Below, piece after piece: positions 1 to 6,545 of a DNA stretch of 7,825 nt. The stretch lies in NCBI GenBank assembly GCA_002482805.1, contig DLGR01000047.1, positions 1,233-9,057 on the forward strand, given 5' to 3'. A model generated the notes under the pieces. That model ran no database searches, was not told the origin of the DNA, and saw only the letters and a list, made by a program, of their open reading frames with translations. Within the stretch, counting starts at the first letter, position 1. Every line of letters starts with the position of its first letter. Source of the DNA: Micavibrio sp. UBA7689 (GTDB taxonomy: Bacteria > Pseudomonadota > Alphaproteobacteria > Micavibrionales > Micavibrionaceae). Made by a program: the position numbers and the translations under genes.

Positions 1-1
1 C

Positions 2-928
2 GCGGCCGGCGCCGAACTTGAGACGATGACGATGATCGTCGGTCACCGCGCCTTTCCGCTGGGCGCCGCCCATACCCGGCTCGAAGTGGAAGATTATGAG
101 TTCCTTCGCCGGTTCCTCGATGCGACCAAGGCCAACCTGTTCTTCGCCCGCGCGTTGCTGGTCGTCGAGGGCGATGGCGAGCACCTGTTGCTGCCGGCTA
201 TCGCTGAGAAGCTGGACCGTCCGCTCAGCCGCCATGGTGTGTCTATCGTCAATGTCGGTCACCGCGGCCTGTTTCGCTACAGCCGGATTCTGCAGCGTAG
301 GGTCGGGAACGCTATCCCGGTGCCCGTTGCGCTGATCCCCGACAGGGACATCCCGCCGCCCGAAGCAAAAGACCTTGTCGGTGACCGCAAGACCGAGAAC
401 GAGTTGACCCAGGGCGAGATCGCAGCGCGGATGAAGACGCTGCGGCGCGACGTCGGGGACCCCGTAGACGCATTCATCGCTGACAGCTGGACGCTCGAAT
501 TCGATCTCGCGCTGCAGCCCGAGCTTGCCGAAAGCGTTCACCAAGCTGTCCAACTCGCCAAGACCAGCAGTCGTAAGCCGGAGCGACTCGCGAAGATCGT
601 GGAAAAGGCCAGCGAAACCTACGCGGGCTGGAAAGCGGCTGAACTCTCCGCGACCGAAATCGCCGTCAAGATTTATCGGCCTGTCCATGACAAGGAGGCG
701 TCCAAGGCTGAGGTCGCCGAGCAACTCGCCGCCATACTGCGCAAGCGCAACGATACACCGGAGCAGATGCGCAATTGCCTTCCTCCTTATTTGGTGCGCG
801 CGATCGACTACGTGACGGGCGGCTATGTCCCCGGCGCACCAACGATTGCTCCTGAGCCCGATACCGATGACCCGGAGATCGGGGCTGCCGGGATCGAAGG
901 CGCAGCAGCGGTGAAGGTGGAGGATTAA
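2..928 (+). CDS. OLD-family endonuclease, TOPRIM half (GajA-like), 5' truncated
   Basis: C-terminal part of an OLD-family ATP-dependent endonuclease, probably the nuclease subunit of a Gabija-type anti-phage system. The frame is open to the left edge, so the first in-frame ATG (26) is internal and the N-terminal ABC-type ATPase domain lies outside the window. Counting from that ATG, the TOPRIM metal site is visible: VVEGDGE (46-52) carries the conserved glutamate E48, and LIPDRD (103-108) carries the DxD pair. The segment just before it (TKANLFFARALLVVEG) and the later WTLEFDLA (155-162) are typical of OLD nucleases. The last 25 or so residues are acidic and alanine-rich, probably a disordered tail. 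In this family the TOPRIM domain nicks or cuts DNA under control of the ATPase. The stop lies four bases before the helicase gene, which points to an operon. Family assignment is firm; the name GajA is inferred from the gene pair and the missing N-terminus cannot be checked. Confidence 0.88.
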   Translation, partial: AAGAELETMTMIVGHRAFPLGAAHTRLEVEDYEFLRRFLDATKANLFFARALLVVEGDGEHLLLPAIAEKLDRPLSRHGVSIVNVGHRGLFRYSRILQRRVGNAIPVPVALIPDRDIPPPEAKDLVGDRKTENELTQGEIAARMKTLRRDVGDPVDAFIADSWTLEFDLALQPELAESVHQAVQLAKTSSRKPERLAKIVEKASETYAGWKAAELSATEIAVKIYRPVHDKEASKAEVAEQLAAILRKRNDTPEQMRNCLPPYLVRAIDYVTGGYVPGAPTIAPEPDTDDPEIGAAGIEGAAAVKVED

Positions 929-932
929 AGTC

Positions 933-2909
933 ATGTTCGAGATCCTGCCGCTTACGCCAGAACTGCTTGCCGAACTTGGCGACGAACTGGGCGGCTGCGA
1001 TTTCACCGACCCGAGCCAGACCGACTTCCTGGCGAAGGTCACCCCATGTGACGTTCAGGCGGCGCCCGGTAATGGTAAGACGACGCTGTTGGCGGCGACG
1101 CTCGCGTTGCTTTCGCGTAACTGGATGACCCGCAGCCGGGGCGTCTGCGTGATCTCGCATACCAATGCCGCACGGACGGAGGTCGAAGACCTGATTGCCC
1201 GCCACCCGACAGCGGCGCGGCTGACGTCCTATCCCCATTTCACCGGCACGGTCACAGCTTTCATCAACCAATATCTTGCCTTGCCCTATCTACGTGGCCT
1301 GGGTTGGAGCGTGCGTCAGATTGACGACGACGCCTTCGCGGCCGAGGCGCTGCGACTTTATCCAAGCTGGGGCGTACTCGACGGTTTGGCCAAGAATCCG
1401 AAACTAAAGCTGAAGCGACGGCTCGAGGATTGGATTGCTCACATGGATCTCGATCCTGCCTTCGCGGATGACGCGATATCCCCGTCAACGTTGGCAGTGC
1501 GCCGGCGAAAGGGGCAGCACGGCGCAGATACGCCTTGCGGAAAAGCATTGGCCCAGCTCAAGGCCTCGATGGTCAATAGCGGGCTTTATCGATACGCCGA
1601 CATGACCGCGCTCGCGTGGCGCGCGCTAAGTGACACCCCAGCTCTCGCCGAGCGGCTTCGCGATCGCTTCCCGCTCATCATTCTTGATGAGGCGCAGGAT
1701 ACCCATGGCGAACAGCTTCGGCTGCTGGAGCACGTTTTCAAGCACGACGGAGCGGCGTTCCAACGTCTTGGGGACAGCAATCAAACGCTATACGAGGACG
1801 ATGGAGCAGCTCCGGCCTACTGGACGCCGGGTCCCGGTTGCATCCCTCTTGATACGAGCCGCAGATTTGGCGGGGAGATCGCCGGTTTTGCCAGCCGGCT
1901 GACCACGCGCCAGGCTCAGGCAATTGTGGGCTTGGGTGTGCGGCCGGCGACGCGGGTGATGATCCTGTTTGACGAGGGGACGATCGGCGGGGTTCTCGGG
2001 GCCTTCGCCAAAGAAGCGCGAGCGTTGTGGGGCGACGATAGCAGCACGCGCGACATTTGGGCGGTCGCATCGCGTCACAATCTATCTGGAAAGAAGGGAG
2101 CGTGGCAGCCGAAGAGCCTCGTCGACTACCATCCTGCATATCGCAGCGAAGGTGGTTCTCGTGGGAAGGCCAACCTCCTTTGCCGGCAGCTTCAGAAGGC
2201 CGCGGTACACCATGCCGCAGCGCGTCCTCCCGCCGAGGTCAGCGAGATGCTCGCGGTCGGCATTTCCGATTTGGCGCGCGTACATGGGTGGAGAGCGGCG
2301 AACGATCGTCCGATTACCGCGCACAATGTGTGGGCGGCACTAACGCATCGCGACGTAGCGTTGCCGAGGGCTGTGCGCCGACTATTGCGGGATCATGTGC
2401 TCGCCGGCGAAGCAGCTTGGGACCGGGCGGCATGGTTGGTGTTCATGGAACAGTTGTTGCCGCACTTCAGCCCGCATCCTCAGGACGCTAAGGCAGAAAT
2501 CGCAGAATTCTGCGGTTTTGTCGCCGAACAAAAGGCCGATCCCGACGACCCCGAACGCCGCTCAACGAAACAAGTGCACTTCGACGACCTTACATTGCGG
2601 CTGGGATCAATCCATTCGGTCAAGGGCAAGAGTGTCGACGGAATTCTCGTCGTTGAGAGTAAGGTGTGGAAAGGCAGCGGAGCAGATGAACAGTGCATCG
2701 ATCTGACCACGGTCCTTCCCCGAGCCTTTGGCGTTACTGACCAGCCATTTGCGGGCGTGGGACTCACCGCCGCAACGAACGTCTTCGTGGGTGTGACCAG
2801 ACCGCGCGAGTTGCTTGGCCTCGCGCTGCGCAAGTCGCATTCGGCCGCAGTCGCAGCTGCAGCGCAAGAACAGGGATGGGATGTTATTGATCTAACTAAT
2901 TCGGCTTAG
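933..2909 (+). CDS. UvrD/Rep-like SF1 helicase (GajB-like)
   Basis: Superfamily 1A DNA helicase of 658 residues, likely the GajB-type partner of the OLD nuclease just upstream. All main motifs are present in order: Q-like FTDPSQ (24-29), Walker A APGNGKTT (44-51), Ia VCVISHTNAA (71-80), a TGTVTAF block (104-110), Walker B LIILDEAQD (248-256), motif III LGDSNQTLY (279-287), IV LDTSRRF (306-312), V SIHSVKGK (559-566) and VI FVGVTRPRE (618-626). The ATPase should therefore be active. Start at ATG 933 is supported by GGTGGAGG at 916-923, nine bases upstream and inside the end of the nuclease gene, which suggests coupled translation. The best-studied GajB has about 500 residues; the extra length here lies mainly between motifs IV and V (about 245 residues), where 2A/2B elements are expected. 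That stretch shows no domain I can name. Helicase identity is near certain. The defence role is inferred from the pairing. Confidence 0.93.
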   Translation: MFEILPLTPELLAELGDELGGCDFTDPSQTDFLAKVTPCDVQAAPGNGKTTLLAATLALLSRNWMTRSRGVCVISHTNAARTEVEDLIARHPTAARLTSYPHFTGTVTAFINQYLALPYLRGLGWSVRQIDDDAFAAEALRLYPSWGVLDGLAKNPKLKLKRRLEDWIAHMDLDPAFADDAISPSTLAVRRRKGQHGADTPCGKALAQLKASMVNSGLYRYADMTALAWRALSDTPALAERLRDRFPLIILDEAQDTHGEQLRLLEHVFKHDGAAFQRLGDSNQTLYEDDGAAPAYWTPGPGCIPLDTSRRFGGEIAGFASRLTTRQAQAIVGLGVRPATRVMILFDEGTIGGVLGAFAKEARALWGDDSSTRDIWAVASRHNLSGKKGAWQPKSLVDYHPAYRSEGGSRGKANLLCRQLQKAAVHHAAARPPAEVSEMLAVGISDLARVHGWRAANDRPITAHNVWAALTHRDVALPRAVRRLLRDHVLAGEAAWDRAAWLVFMEQLLPHFSPHPQDAKAEIAEFCGFVAEQKADPDDPERRSTKQVHFDDLTLRLGSIHSVKGKSVDGILVVESKVWKGSGADEQCIDLTTVLPRAFGVTDQPFAGVGLTAATNVFVGVTRPRELLGLALRKSHSAAVAAAAQEQGWDVIDLTNSA

Positions 2910-3088
2910 GGAAATCCAGTTGATCTTAGGTTCTGGTCTGTCAATTCTCTCCATCTAGGTCCGAGGGTTGCAACCTTTCCCAATCGTTATCGGTCTAGGT
3001 TTTCAGCATTGGTTGGTTCTGGGGTCGGGTCAGATATCAGTATACCCGGGCTCGGAAGCCGCCAGCCCCATCCCCCCACCATCCCCCA
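2910..3088. other. Gene-free spacer between helicase and serC promoter
   Basis: No convincing gene, tRNA or terminator is seen. The stretch is about half GC on its left side and becomes C-rich after 3050. It holds a perfect ten-base palindrome GGTTGCAACC (2966-2975) and two pairs of short direct repeats: GGTTCTGG at 2929-2936 and 3015-3022, and TCTAGGT at 2954-2960 and 2994-3000. The repeats are too short to be called attachment sites. No poly-T hairpin follows the helicase stop. Confidence 0.5.
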
Positions 3089-3118
3089 TTGACGCGCCTC
3101 CCTCTCCCGGCGTATTCC
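3089..3118 (+). promoter_or_regulatory. Candidate promoter for serC
   Basis: TTGACG (3089-3094) matches the -35 consensus at five of six bases, and TATTCC (3113-3118) lies 18 bases downstream as a weak -10. A transcript from here would begin around 3122-3126, which is where the leader hairpin starts. The agreement of predicted start and hairpin supports the call. No mapped start site is available. Confidence 0.42.
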
Positions 3119-3121
3119 CCG

Positions 3122-3166
3122 CCTCAGGACATCTTGCCCTAACGCAAGACCATAGGCCTGGGAGGG
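3122..3166 (+). promoter_or_regulatory. Structured serC leader, candidate serC RNA motif
   Basis: Two nested stems can be drawn by eye. The inner hairpin is TCTTGC (3132-3137) with GCAAGA (3144-3149), a perfect six-pair stem closing the hexaloop CCTAAC. The outer helix pairs CCTCAGG (3122-3128) with CCT (3157-3159) and GAGG (3162-3165), leaving GG bulged. The second outer strand is part of the Shine-Dalgarno sequence GGAGGG (3161-3166), so the folded form would hide the ribosome binding site of serC. A conserved RNA called the serC motif is known upstream of serC in Alphaproteobacteria; position, size and gene context fit. I recognise it by context and structure, not by a covariance-model match. 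Its ligand, if any, is unknown. Confidence 0.58.
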
Positions 3167-3175
3167 CCGTTGAAG

Positions 3176-4378
3176 ATGGCAGATCTGCCCCTGAGCGCCA
3201 GCATGCTGGTTGCGCCGCCGGTGAAACCGGCCAATCCCAATTTTTCGTCGGGCCCCTGTGCCAAGCGTCCTGGCTGGACCATCGAGGTGCTGGCCGAAGC
3301 GCTTGTCGGCCGCTCGCACCGGGCCAAGCCCGCCAAGGCGCGCATCGAGCAGGCGATCGAGCTCACCCGCAGCCTCCTCCAGGTGCCCGCCGATTATCGC
3401 ATCGGCATCGTGCCGGGATCGGATACCGGCGCGGTCGAGATGGCGATGTGGTCGATGCTCGGCGCGAAGCCTGTCGATTTGGTTTATTGGGAAGCATTCG
3501 GTCTGGACTGGGCAAAAGATGTTACGTCCGAGCTGAAGCTCGAGAATGCGACCGTACATAAGGCGGATTACGGGTTCATCCCCGACCTTTCCAAAGTGAA
3601 CACGAAAGAAAACGATGTGGTCTTCACATGGAACGGTACGACTTCGGGTGTTCGTTCCCCGAACGGCGACTGGATCGCGGCGGACCGCAAAGGCATCACG
3701 ATCTGCGATGCAACCTCTGCCGTGTTCGCCTACGACATGCCGTGGGACAAACTCGATGTCACGACATGGTCCTGGCAAAAAGTTCTGGGCGGTGAAGCTG
3801 CGCACGGCATGCTGGTATTATCTCCCCGCGCTGTCGAGCGTCTGGAATCCTACAAACCGCCGCGCGCTCTGCCGAAAATTTTCCGCATGACCAAAGGCGG
3901 CAAATTCGCAGATGGCATCTTTAAGGGTGAAACCATCAACACGCCTTCGATGCTCGCGGTGGAAGATTGTCTCGATGCGTTGAAATGGGTTGAATCCATC
4001 GGCGGCTTGCAAGCCACGATCAAACGTTCCGAAGCCAACCATAACGCGATCAAAAAGTGGGTCGACGCCTCAAACACATGGGCGTTCCTGTGCGATGACG
4101 ACAAGGTGCGTTCGCGTACCTCCATCACGCTGAAGATAACCGATCCGTGGTTTAACGGGCTGGGCGATGAAGAACGCCAAACATTCATCAAAACGATGGT
4201 AAAGCCATTGGATAAAGAAAGCGTCGCATATGACATCGCATCCTACCGCGATGCGCCTGCGGGTCTTCGCATCTGGAGCGGCGCGACGGTGGAAGCATCC
4301 GATCTCGAAGCGCTGACGCCGTGGCTCGACTGGGCTTATGAAGCCGCCAAAGGCGAAGAGCAAAAGAAAGCCGCTTAA
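3176..4378 (+). CDS. serC: Phosphoserine aminotransferase
   Basis: PLP-dependent cytoplasmic enzyme converting 3-phosphohydroxypyruvate and glutamate to phosphoserine and 2-oxoglutarate, the second step of serine synthesis; family members can also act in the PLP pathway. ATG 3176 is chosen because GGAGGG (3161-3166) lies nine bases upstream; an in-frame TTG at 3170 would be too close. The product has 400 residues, similar to the alphaproteobacterial type and somewhat longer than the E. coli enzyme. Visible family blocks: NFSSGPCAKRPGW (22-34), GRSHRAK (45-51), TWNGTTSGVR (151-160), ICDATSA (176-182) with the aspartate expected to face the PLP ring nitrogen, TWSWQKVLGGE (197-207) with K202 as the expected PLP lysine, GETINTPSML (251-260) and GLRIWSGATVE (364-374). 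The usual downstream partner serA is absent; a convergent gene follows after 13 bases. GC falls from about 67% to about 54% near codon 102 with the reading frame and family alignment intact. Confidence 0.96.
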   Translation: MADLPLSASMLVAPPVKPANPNFSSGPCAKRPGWTIEVLAEALVGRSHRAKPAKARIEQAIELTRSLLQVPADYRIGIVPGSDTGAVEMAMWSMLGAKPVDLVYWEAFGLDWAKDVTSELKLENATVHKADYGFIPDLSKVNTKENDVVFTWNGTTSGVRSPNGDWIAADRKGITICDATSAVFAYDMPWDKLDVTTWSWQKVLGGEAAHGMLVLSPRAVERLESYKPPRALPKIFRMTKGGKFADGIFKGETINTPSMLAVEDCLDALKWVESIGGLQATIKRSEANHNAIKKWVDASNTWAFLCDDDKVRSRTSITLKITDPWFNGLGDEERQTFIKTMVKPLDKESVAYDIASYRDAPAGLRIWSGATVEASDLEALTPWLDWAYEAAKGEEQKKAA

Positions 4379-4400
4379 GAAGACAGCTAGTCTATTTAAG
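4374..4400. terminator. Imperfect inverted repeat between convergent genes
   Basis: CTTAAGAAGAC (4374-4384) pairs with GTCTATTTAAG (4390-4400), with two mismatches and loop AGCTA. It spans the stop codons of both serC and the opposing gene, the expected place for a bidirectional terminator. A second stem follows inside the opposing gene: GCTCTTCCGG (4406-4415) with CCGGGAGAGC (4421-4430), with one G-U pair and loop TTTTA. Neither stem is followed by a strong T run, so intrinsic termination is only suggested. Confidence 0.4.
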
Positions 4401-5531
4401 GCCCGGCTCTTCCGGTTTTACCGGGAGAGCAAATTTCGGTTCCCTCAAGTGCGCTCTTTTGTCGGCGCTGATATTTTTCAGCATGTCTTCTCTGGTTATG
4501 CCGGACTCACGGCATGCATTTTTCATCATGGATTCAATATAGTCCGTTACTGTTACCAAGTCACGGCACTGTTCCATGTACTGCCAGTTATATCTATTTT
4601 GGTAGCGTCTGGGCGCTTTGATTTTAACATCCTCGAGTATATCGTTCGCCATAACCAAAAATCTGGCTCTTCTTTGCGGCGTAAGGATAGAATCTGCGTC
4701 CATATTGCGCAGGCGGCCGAAGATGGAATCCATGGCCAGCATGGTTCTCGTATTTTCGGGATTATTCAAGTTCGCCGTATTAATGTCGCCGGCGTTGCCT
4801 AGATTTATAACCATGGGCTGGCGGTAATAGGCAAGCGTGGCTCTTACGAAATTGCCCGGGTTGGTAGACTTGTCGATTAACTCCAGCAACTTTTCTCTGG
4901 TTGAAGTGTTCAAATCGATCGTGGGTATAACAGGGGCGTAGTATTTGGGTTGCGGTGCGCCCGCGAGTTCGGCAAAGGAATGTCCCGCTCCGTATCCGCC
5001 CGCCGTCACCGCTTTTACCCAGTGTTGGATTCCCATGTTCGTTTCATCCGTTACACGATGGGATTCCGAACCATGCGGTGCCGCATGGCCGACACTGAGA
5101 CGGCCGGTATAACCCGAACCCCCATGCAAATACCTGATCAAATCCCGCGGAATTTTCGCAGGCGCGGCAACGTCGGTTTGCGGCGTAACGGATTGCGCCG
5201 CTTCTGATTCCGCTCTGCTCTTTCTGATCTCTTTAATTTTTATCTGCTGTTCTTCTTTATCTTCCAGCCAAAGAAGATAAGAATTCGATGCCGCGACACA
5301 TATACGCGCAACAAGAGATTTTTGATCATCGCTGAGGTCTGAACGTTCGCGGGATATGGCGGTCAGAAAAGCCTGTTCGGAAATTTCCGCTCCGGGTTTG
5401 CAGGCTGCTTCCAAAGCAGAAAGCGCAGACTTGCGGATTAATTCGCGCTTTTCCAAATTGGCCGAATAAAAAGCCGCATGCCTGAATTTAAGCGCAATAA
5501 CCCCGCCAATACTGAATTCTTCCAAAGCCAT
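4392..5531 (-). CDS. Hypothetical protein, 379 residues
   Basis: I do not recognise the family. The ATG at 5531 is supported by a good upstream promoter and by GGGG at 5541-5544 as a plausible ribosome binding site, nine bases away. The protein is hydrophilic with no signal peptide or membrane segment. Residues 27-110 look helical and charged, ending in a lysine/glutamate-rich run (90-110) that could be a short coiled coil. Residues 111-128 are a low-complexity Ala/Pro/Thr/Gln linker. Residues 134-195 are rich in Gly, His and Ser. Residues 205-345 look like a second folded region with conserved-looking segments LAYYRQPMVINLGNAG (233-248) and LTPQRRARFLVMANDILEDV (283-302). The tail is proline- and charge-rich. 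Composition is near 47-50% GC, lower than the genes on the left. Coding status is well supported by length, promoter and a clean convergent end. A soluble two-domain protein is all that can be said. Confidence 0.8.
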   Translation of the reverse strand: MALEEFSIGGVIALKFRHAAFYSANLEKRELIRKSALSALEAACKPGAEISEQAFLTAISRERSDLSDDQKSLVARICVAASNSYLLWLEDKEEQQIKIKEIRKSRAESEAAQSVTPQTDVAAPAKIPRDLIRYLHGGSGYTGRLSVGHAAPHGSESHRVTDETNMGIQHWVKAVTAGGYGAGHSFAELAGAPQPKYYAPVIPTIDLNTSTREKLLELIDKSTNPGNFVRATLAYYRQPMVINLGNAGDINTANLNNPENTRTMLAMDSIFGRLRNMDADSILTPQRRARFLVMANDILEDVKIKAPRRYQNRYNWQYMEQCRDLVTVTDYIESMMKNACRESGITREDMLKNISADKRAHLREPKFALPVKPEEPGLK

Positions 5532-5540
5532 ACTCTTACA

Positions 5541-5554
5541 CCCCTATTTTGGGG
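5541..5554 (-). promoter_or_regulatory. Small hairpin over the ribosome binding site of the 379-residue gene
   Basis: CCCC and GGGG flank a six-base AT loop. On the minus-strand transcript the 3' arm AGGGG is the best Shine-Dalgarno candidate, nine bases before ATG 5531. A four-pair stem is short, so regulation of translation is only a possibility. Confidence 0.4.
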
Positions 5555-5557
5555 AAA

Positions 5558-5586
5558 AACATAAGTATATCTTGTGAATATGTCAA
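5558..5586 (-). promoter_or_regulatory. Sigma-70-type promoter for the 379-residue gene
   Basis: On the minus strand there is a perfect -35 TTGACA (5586-5581) and a -10 TATGTT (5563-5558) separated by exactly 17 bases. The -10 matches the consensus at four positions. It sits 26 bases upstream of ATG 5531, in an AT-rich stretch. This is the best promoter match in the window. Confidence 0.68.
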
Positions 5587-5641
5587 GCTTTTTAAGAAAG
5601 CATGGCGTGCGCAAAGAGCGGAAAATCGGCATCACATATCA

Positions 5642-5668
5642 AAAAAGGCCCCTTGATGGGGCCTTTTT
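5642..5668 (-). terminator. Rho-independent terminator after the GlcG-like gene
   Basis: A perfect 11-base inverted repeat, AAAAAGGCCCC (5642-5652) and GGGGCCTTTTT (5658-5668), with loop TTGAT. On the minus strand it is a GC stem followed by a run of six T, and it lies 12 bases after the stop of the 5681-6451 gene. The symmetry means it could also stop + strand transcription. Confidence 0.92.
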
Positions 5669-5680
5669 CGTTGTTACGAT

Positions 5681-6451
5681 TTACTTTTTCGGGGTTTCCG
5701 CAGTTGTTAACGTTTGCACTTTTACGAGCGAGGAAGCCACGGTGTTTTCCGTGCCGCCGCAGGTCGGGTGCCCGAATCCGCCTTTGCTCTTGTCGCCTGC
5801 AATGTCATAGATGACGGCATCGGATTTGTCCGCGGCCACGCCGGCCGGAACGAAATCGAGATTGAGCGCGTGACGCACTCTCCATCCGATATTGTGGTCG
5901 GCGCAGGATGTATCGCCCGATACGCCGACACCGCCGACGATTTCGCCTTTGTCATTATAGAGTGCCAGTCCGCCGCCGAACACGTTCACGCCGCCGATGG
6001 CTTCACCGACCAGAGGATCTGCTTTCGTGCCGAAATCTTTTGAAGCACCTTTATAGGCTGCGCTCAGATTGATCGGGTTGCTCTCCTGCAGGCCGAACAA
6101 CGGGCCGCCGGGTTGCGTCGCGGAATAAAGATTGGCGGTGGAGAGGGAGAGGCCTTTCAAACTGAATCCGTTTGCCGTGCTGGCTTTTTGCGCGGAAATC
6201 AAACGGCTGTGCGGCCACTGCGCATCCACCGTGTCGCCCGTATAGGCAACGGCGCAAACGATGCCCGAACGGTCCACGATCGTGCCCCACATATCGAGGT
6301 TCAATCCGCCGTTCGCTTCCTTGCGCGCTACTGTCAGCGCGGTTTTGAGCGCGGCATGGTCGGGTAAAGCGGCGCAATTGTTGGCGGATGCGATGGCGGG
6401 CGCCGCGAAAATCAGAACGGCGAAGGAAAGCAGGGGGATGATAAAGCGCAT
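5681..6451 (-). CDS. Exported GlcG/HbpS-family heme-binding-like protein
   Basis: Secreted or periplasmic protein of 256 residues in the GlcG/HbpS (former DUF336) family, whose members include heme-binding and redox-sensing proteins. Residues 1-23 form a Sec signal peptide: Arg2, hydrophobic core IIPLLSFAVLIFAAPA, and an ASA cleavage site before Asn24. The domain follows: helix LKTALTVARKEANGG (35-49), MWGTIVDRSG (54-63), SRLISAQKASTANGFS (82-97), LYSATQPGGPLFGLQESNP (108-126), then the glycine-rich GGVNVFGGGLALYNDKGEIV (153-172) and GGVGVSGDTSCADH (173-186), the most recognisable signature. Four cysteines (26, 66, 183, 231) could form disulfides in the periplasm. It is longer than cytoplasmic GlcG (about 130-150 residues), as is usual for the exported subfamily. 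The ATG at 6451 has AAGGA six bases upstream. It ends in a strong terminator, and the next upstream gene lies 94 bases away, so it is probably monocistronic. Heme binding is inferred; no axial ligand is identified. Confidence 0.9.
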   Translation of the reverse strand: MRFIIPLLSFAVLIFAAPAIASANNCAALPDHAALKTALTVARKEANGGLNLDMWGTIVDRSGIVCAVAYTGDTVDAQWPHSRLISAQKASTANGFSLKGLSLSTANLYSATQPGGPLFGLQESNPINLSAAYKGASKDFGTKADPLVGEAIGGVNVFGGGLALYNDKGEIVGGVGVSGDTSCADHNIGWRVRHALNLDFVPAGVAADKSDAVIYDIAGDKSKGGFGHPTCGGTENTVASSLVKVQTLTTAETPKK

Positions 6452-6483
6452 GAAAAATCCTTATGTGTGGTGGATGACGCCTA

Positions 6484-6512
6484 CACAATGAAGTGTCTGC
6501 GCCCAATGTCAA
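6484..6512 (-). promoter_or_regulatory. Candidate promoter for the GlcG-like gene
   Basis: A perfect TTGACA on the minus strand (6512-6507) lies 55 bases before ATG 6451. At 17 bases the -10 position reads ATTGTG and at 16 bases CATTGT, both poor. ACCTT and AAGGT (6512-6516 and 6520-6524) form a small inverted repeat beside the -35 and could be an operator or chance. The -35 is good but the -10 is not convincing. Confidence 0.32.
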
Positions 6513-6545
6513 CCTTCACAAGGTGATTAGGTTCCTTTGGATGTT

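Noticed and set aside
666..1271. 201-codon minus-strand open frame across the nuclease-helicase junction
   Set aside because: Arginine-rich, low-complexity translation typical of an antisense shadow of GC-rich genes; both sense genes have clear family motifs.
3033..3050. Three adjacent six-base palindromes GATATC, GTATAC and CCCGGG, like a cloning polylinker
   Set aside because: No other vector-like sequence is nearby, and short palindromes can cluster by chance; no functional reading is supported.
2910..3088. Possible tRNA or attachment site beside the defence cassette
   Set aside because: No cloverleaf, T-arm or CCA-like end could be drawn, and the direct repeats are only 7-8 bases long.
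2968..3561. 197-codon + strand open frame starting before serC
   Set aside because: Out of frame with serC, runs through the promoter and leader, and gives a Gly/Arg/Ala-rich shadow translation.
2987..3805. 272-codon open frame antisense to the serC leader and first half
   Set aside because: Overlaps the well-supported serC gene and its leader, has no recognisable protein features, and long antisense frames are common in GC-rich coding DNA.
4338..4802. 154-codon + strand open frame crossing the serC end
   Set aside because: It continues over the stop of serC into the antisense of the 379-residue gene and shows no family features.
5574..5810. 78-codon + strand open frame near the GlcG-like gene end
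   Set aside because: It reads straight through the rho-independent terminator and into the antisense of the GlcG-like gene.
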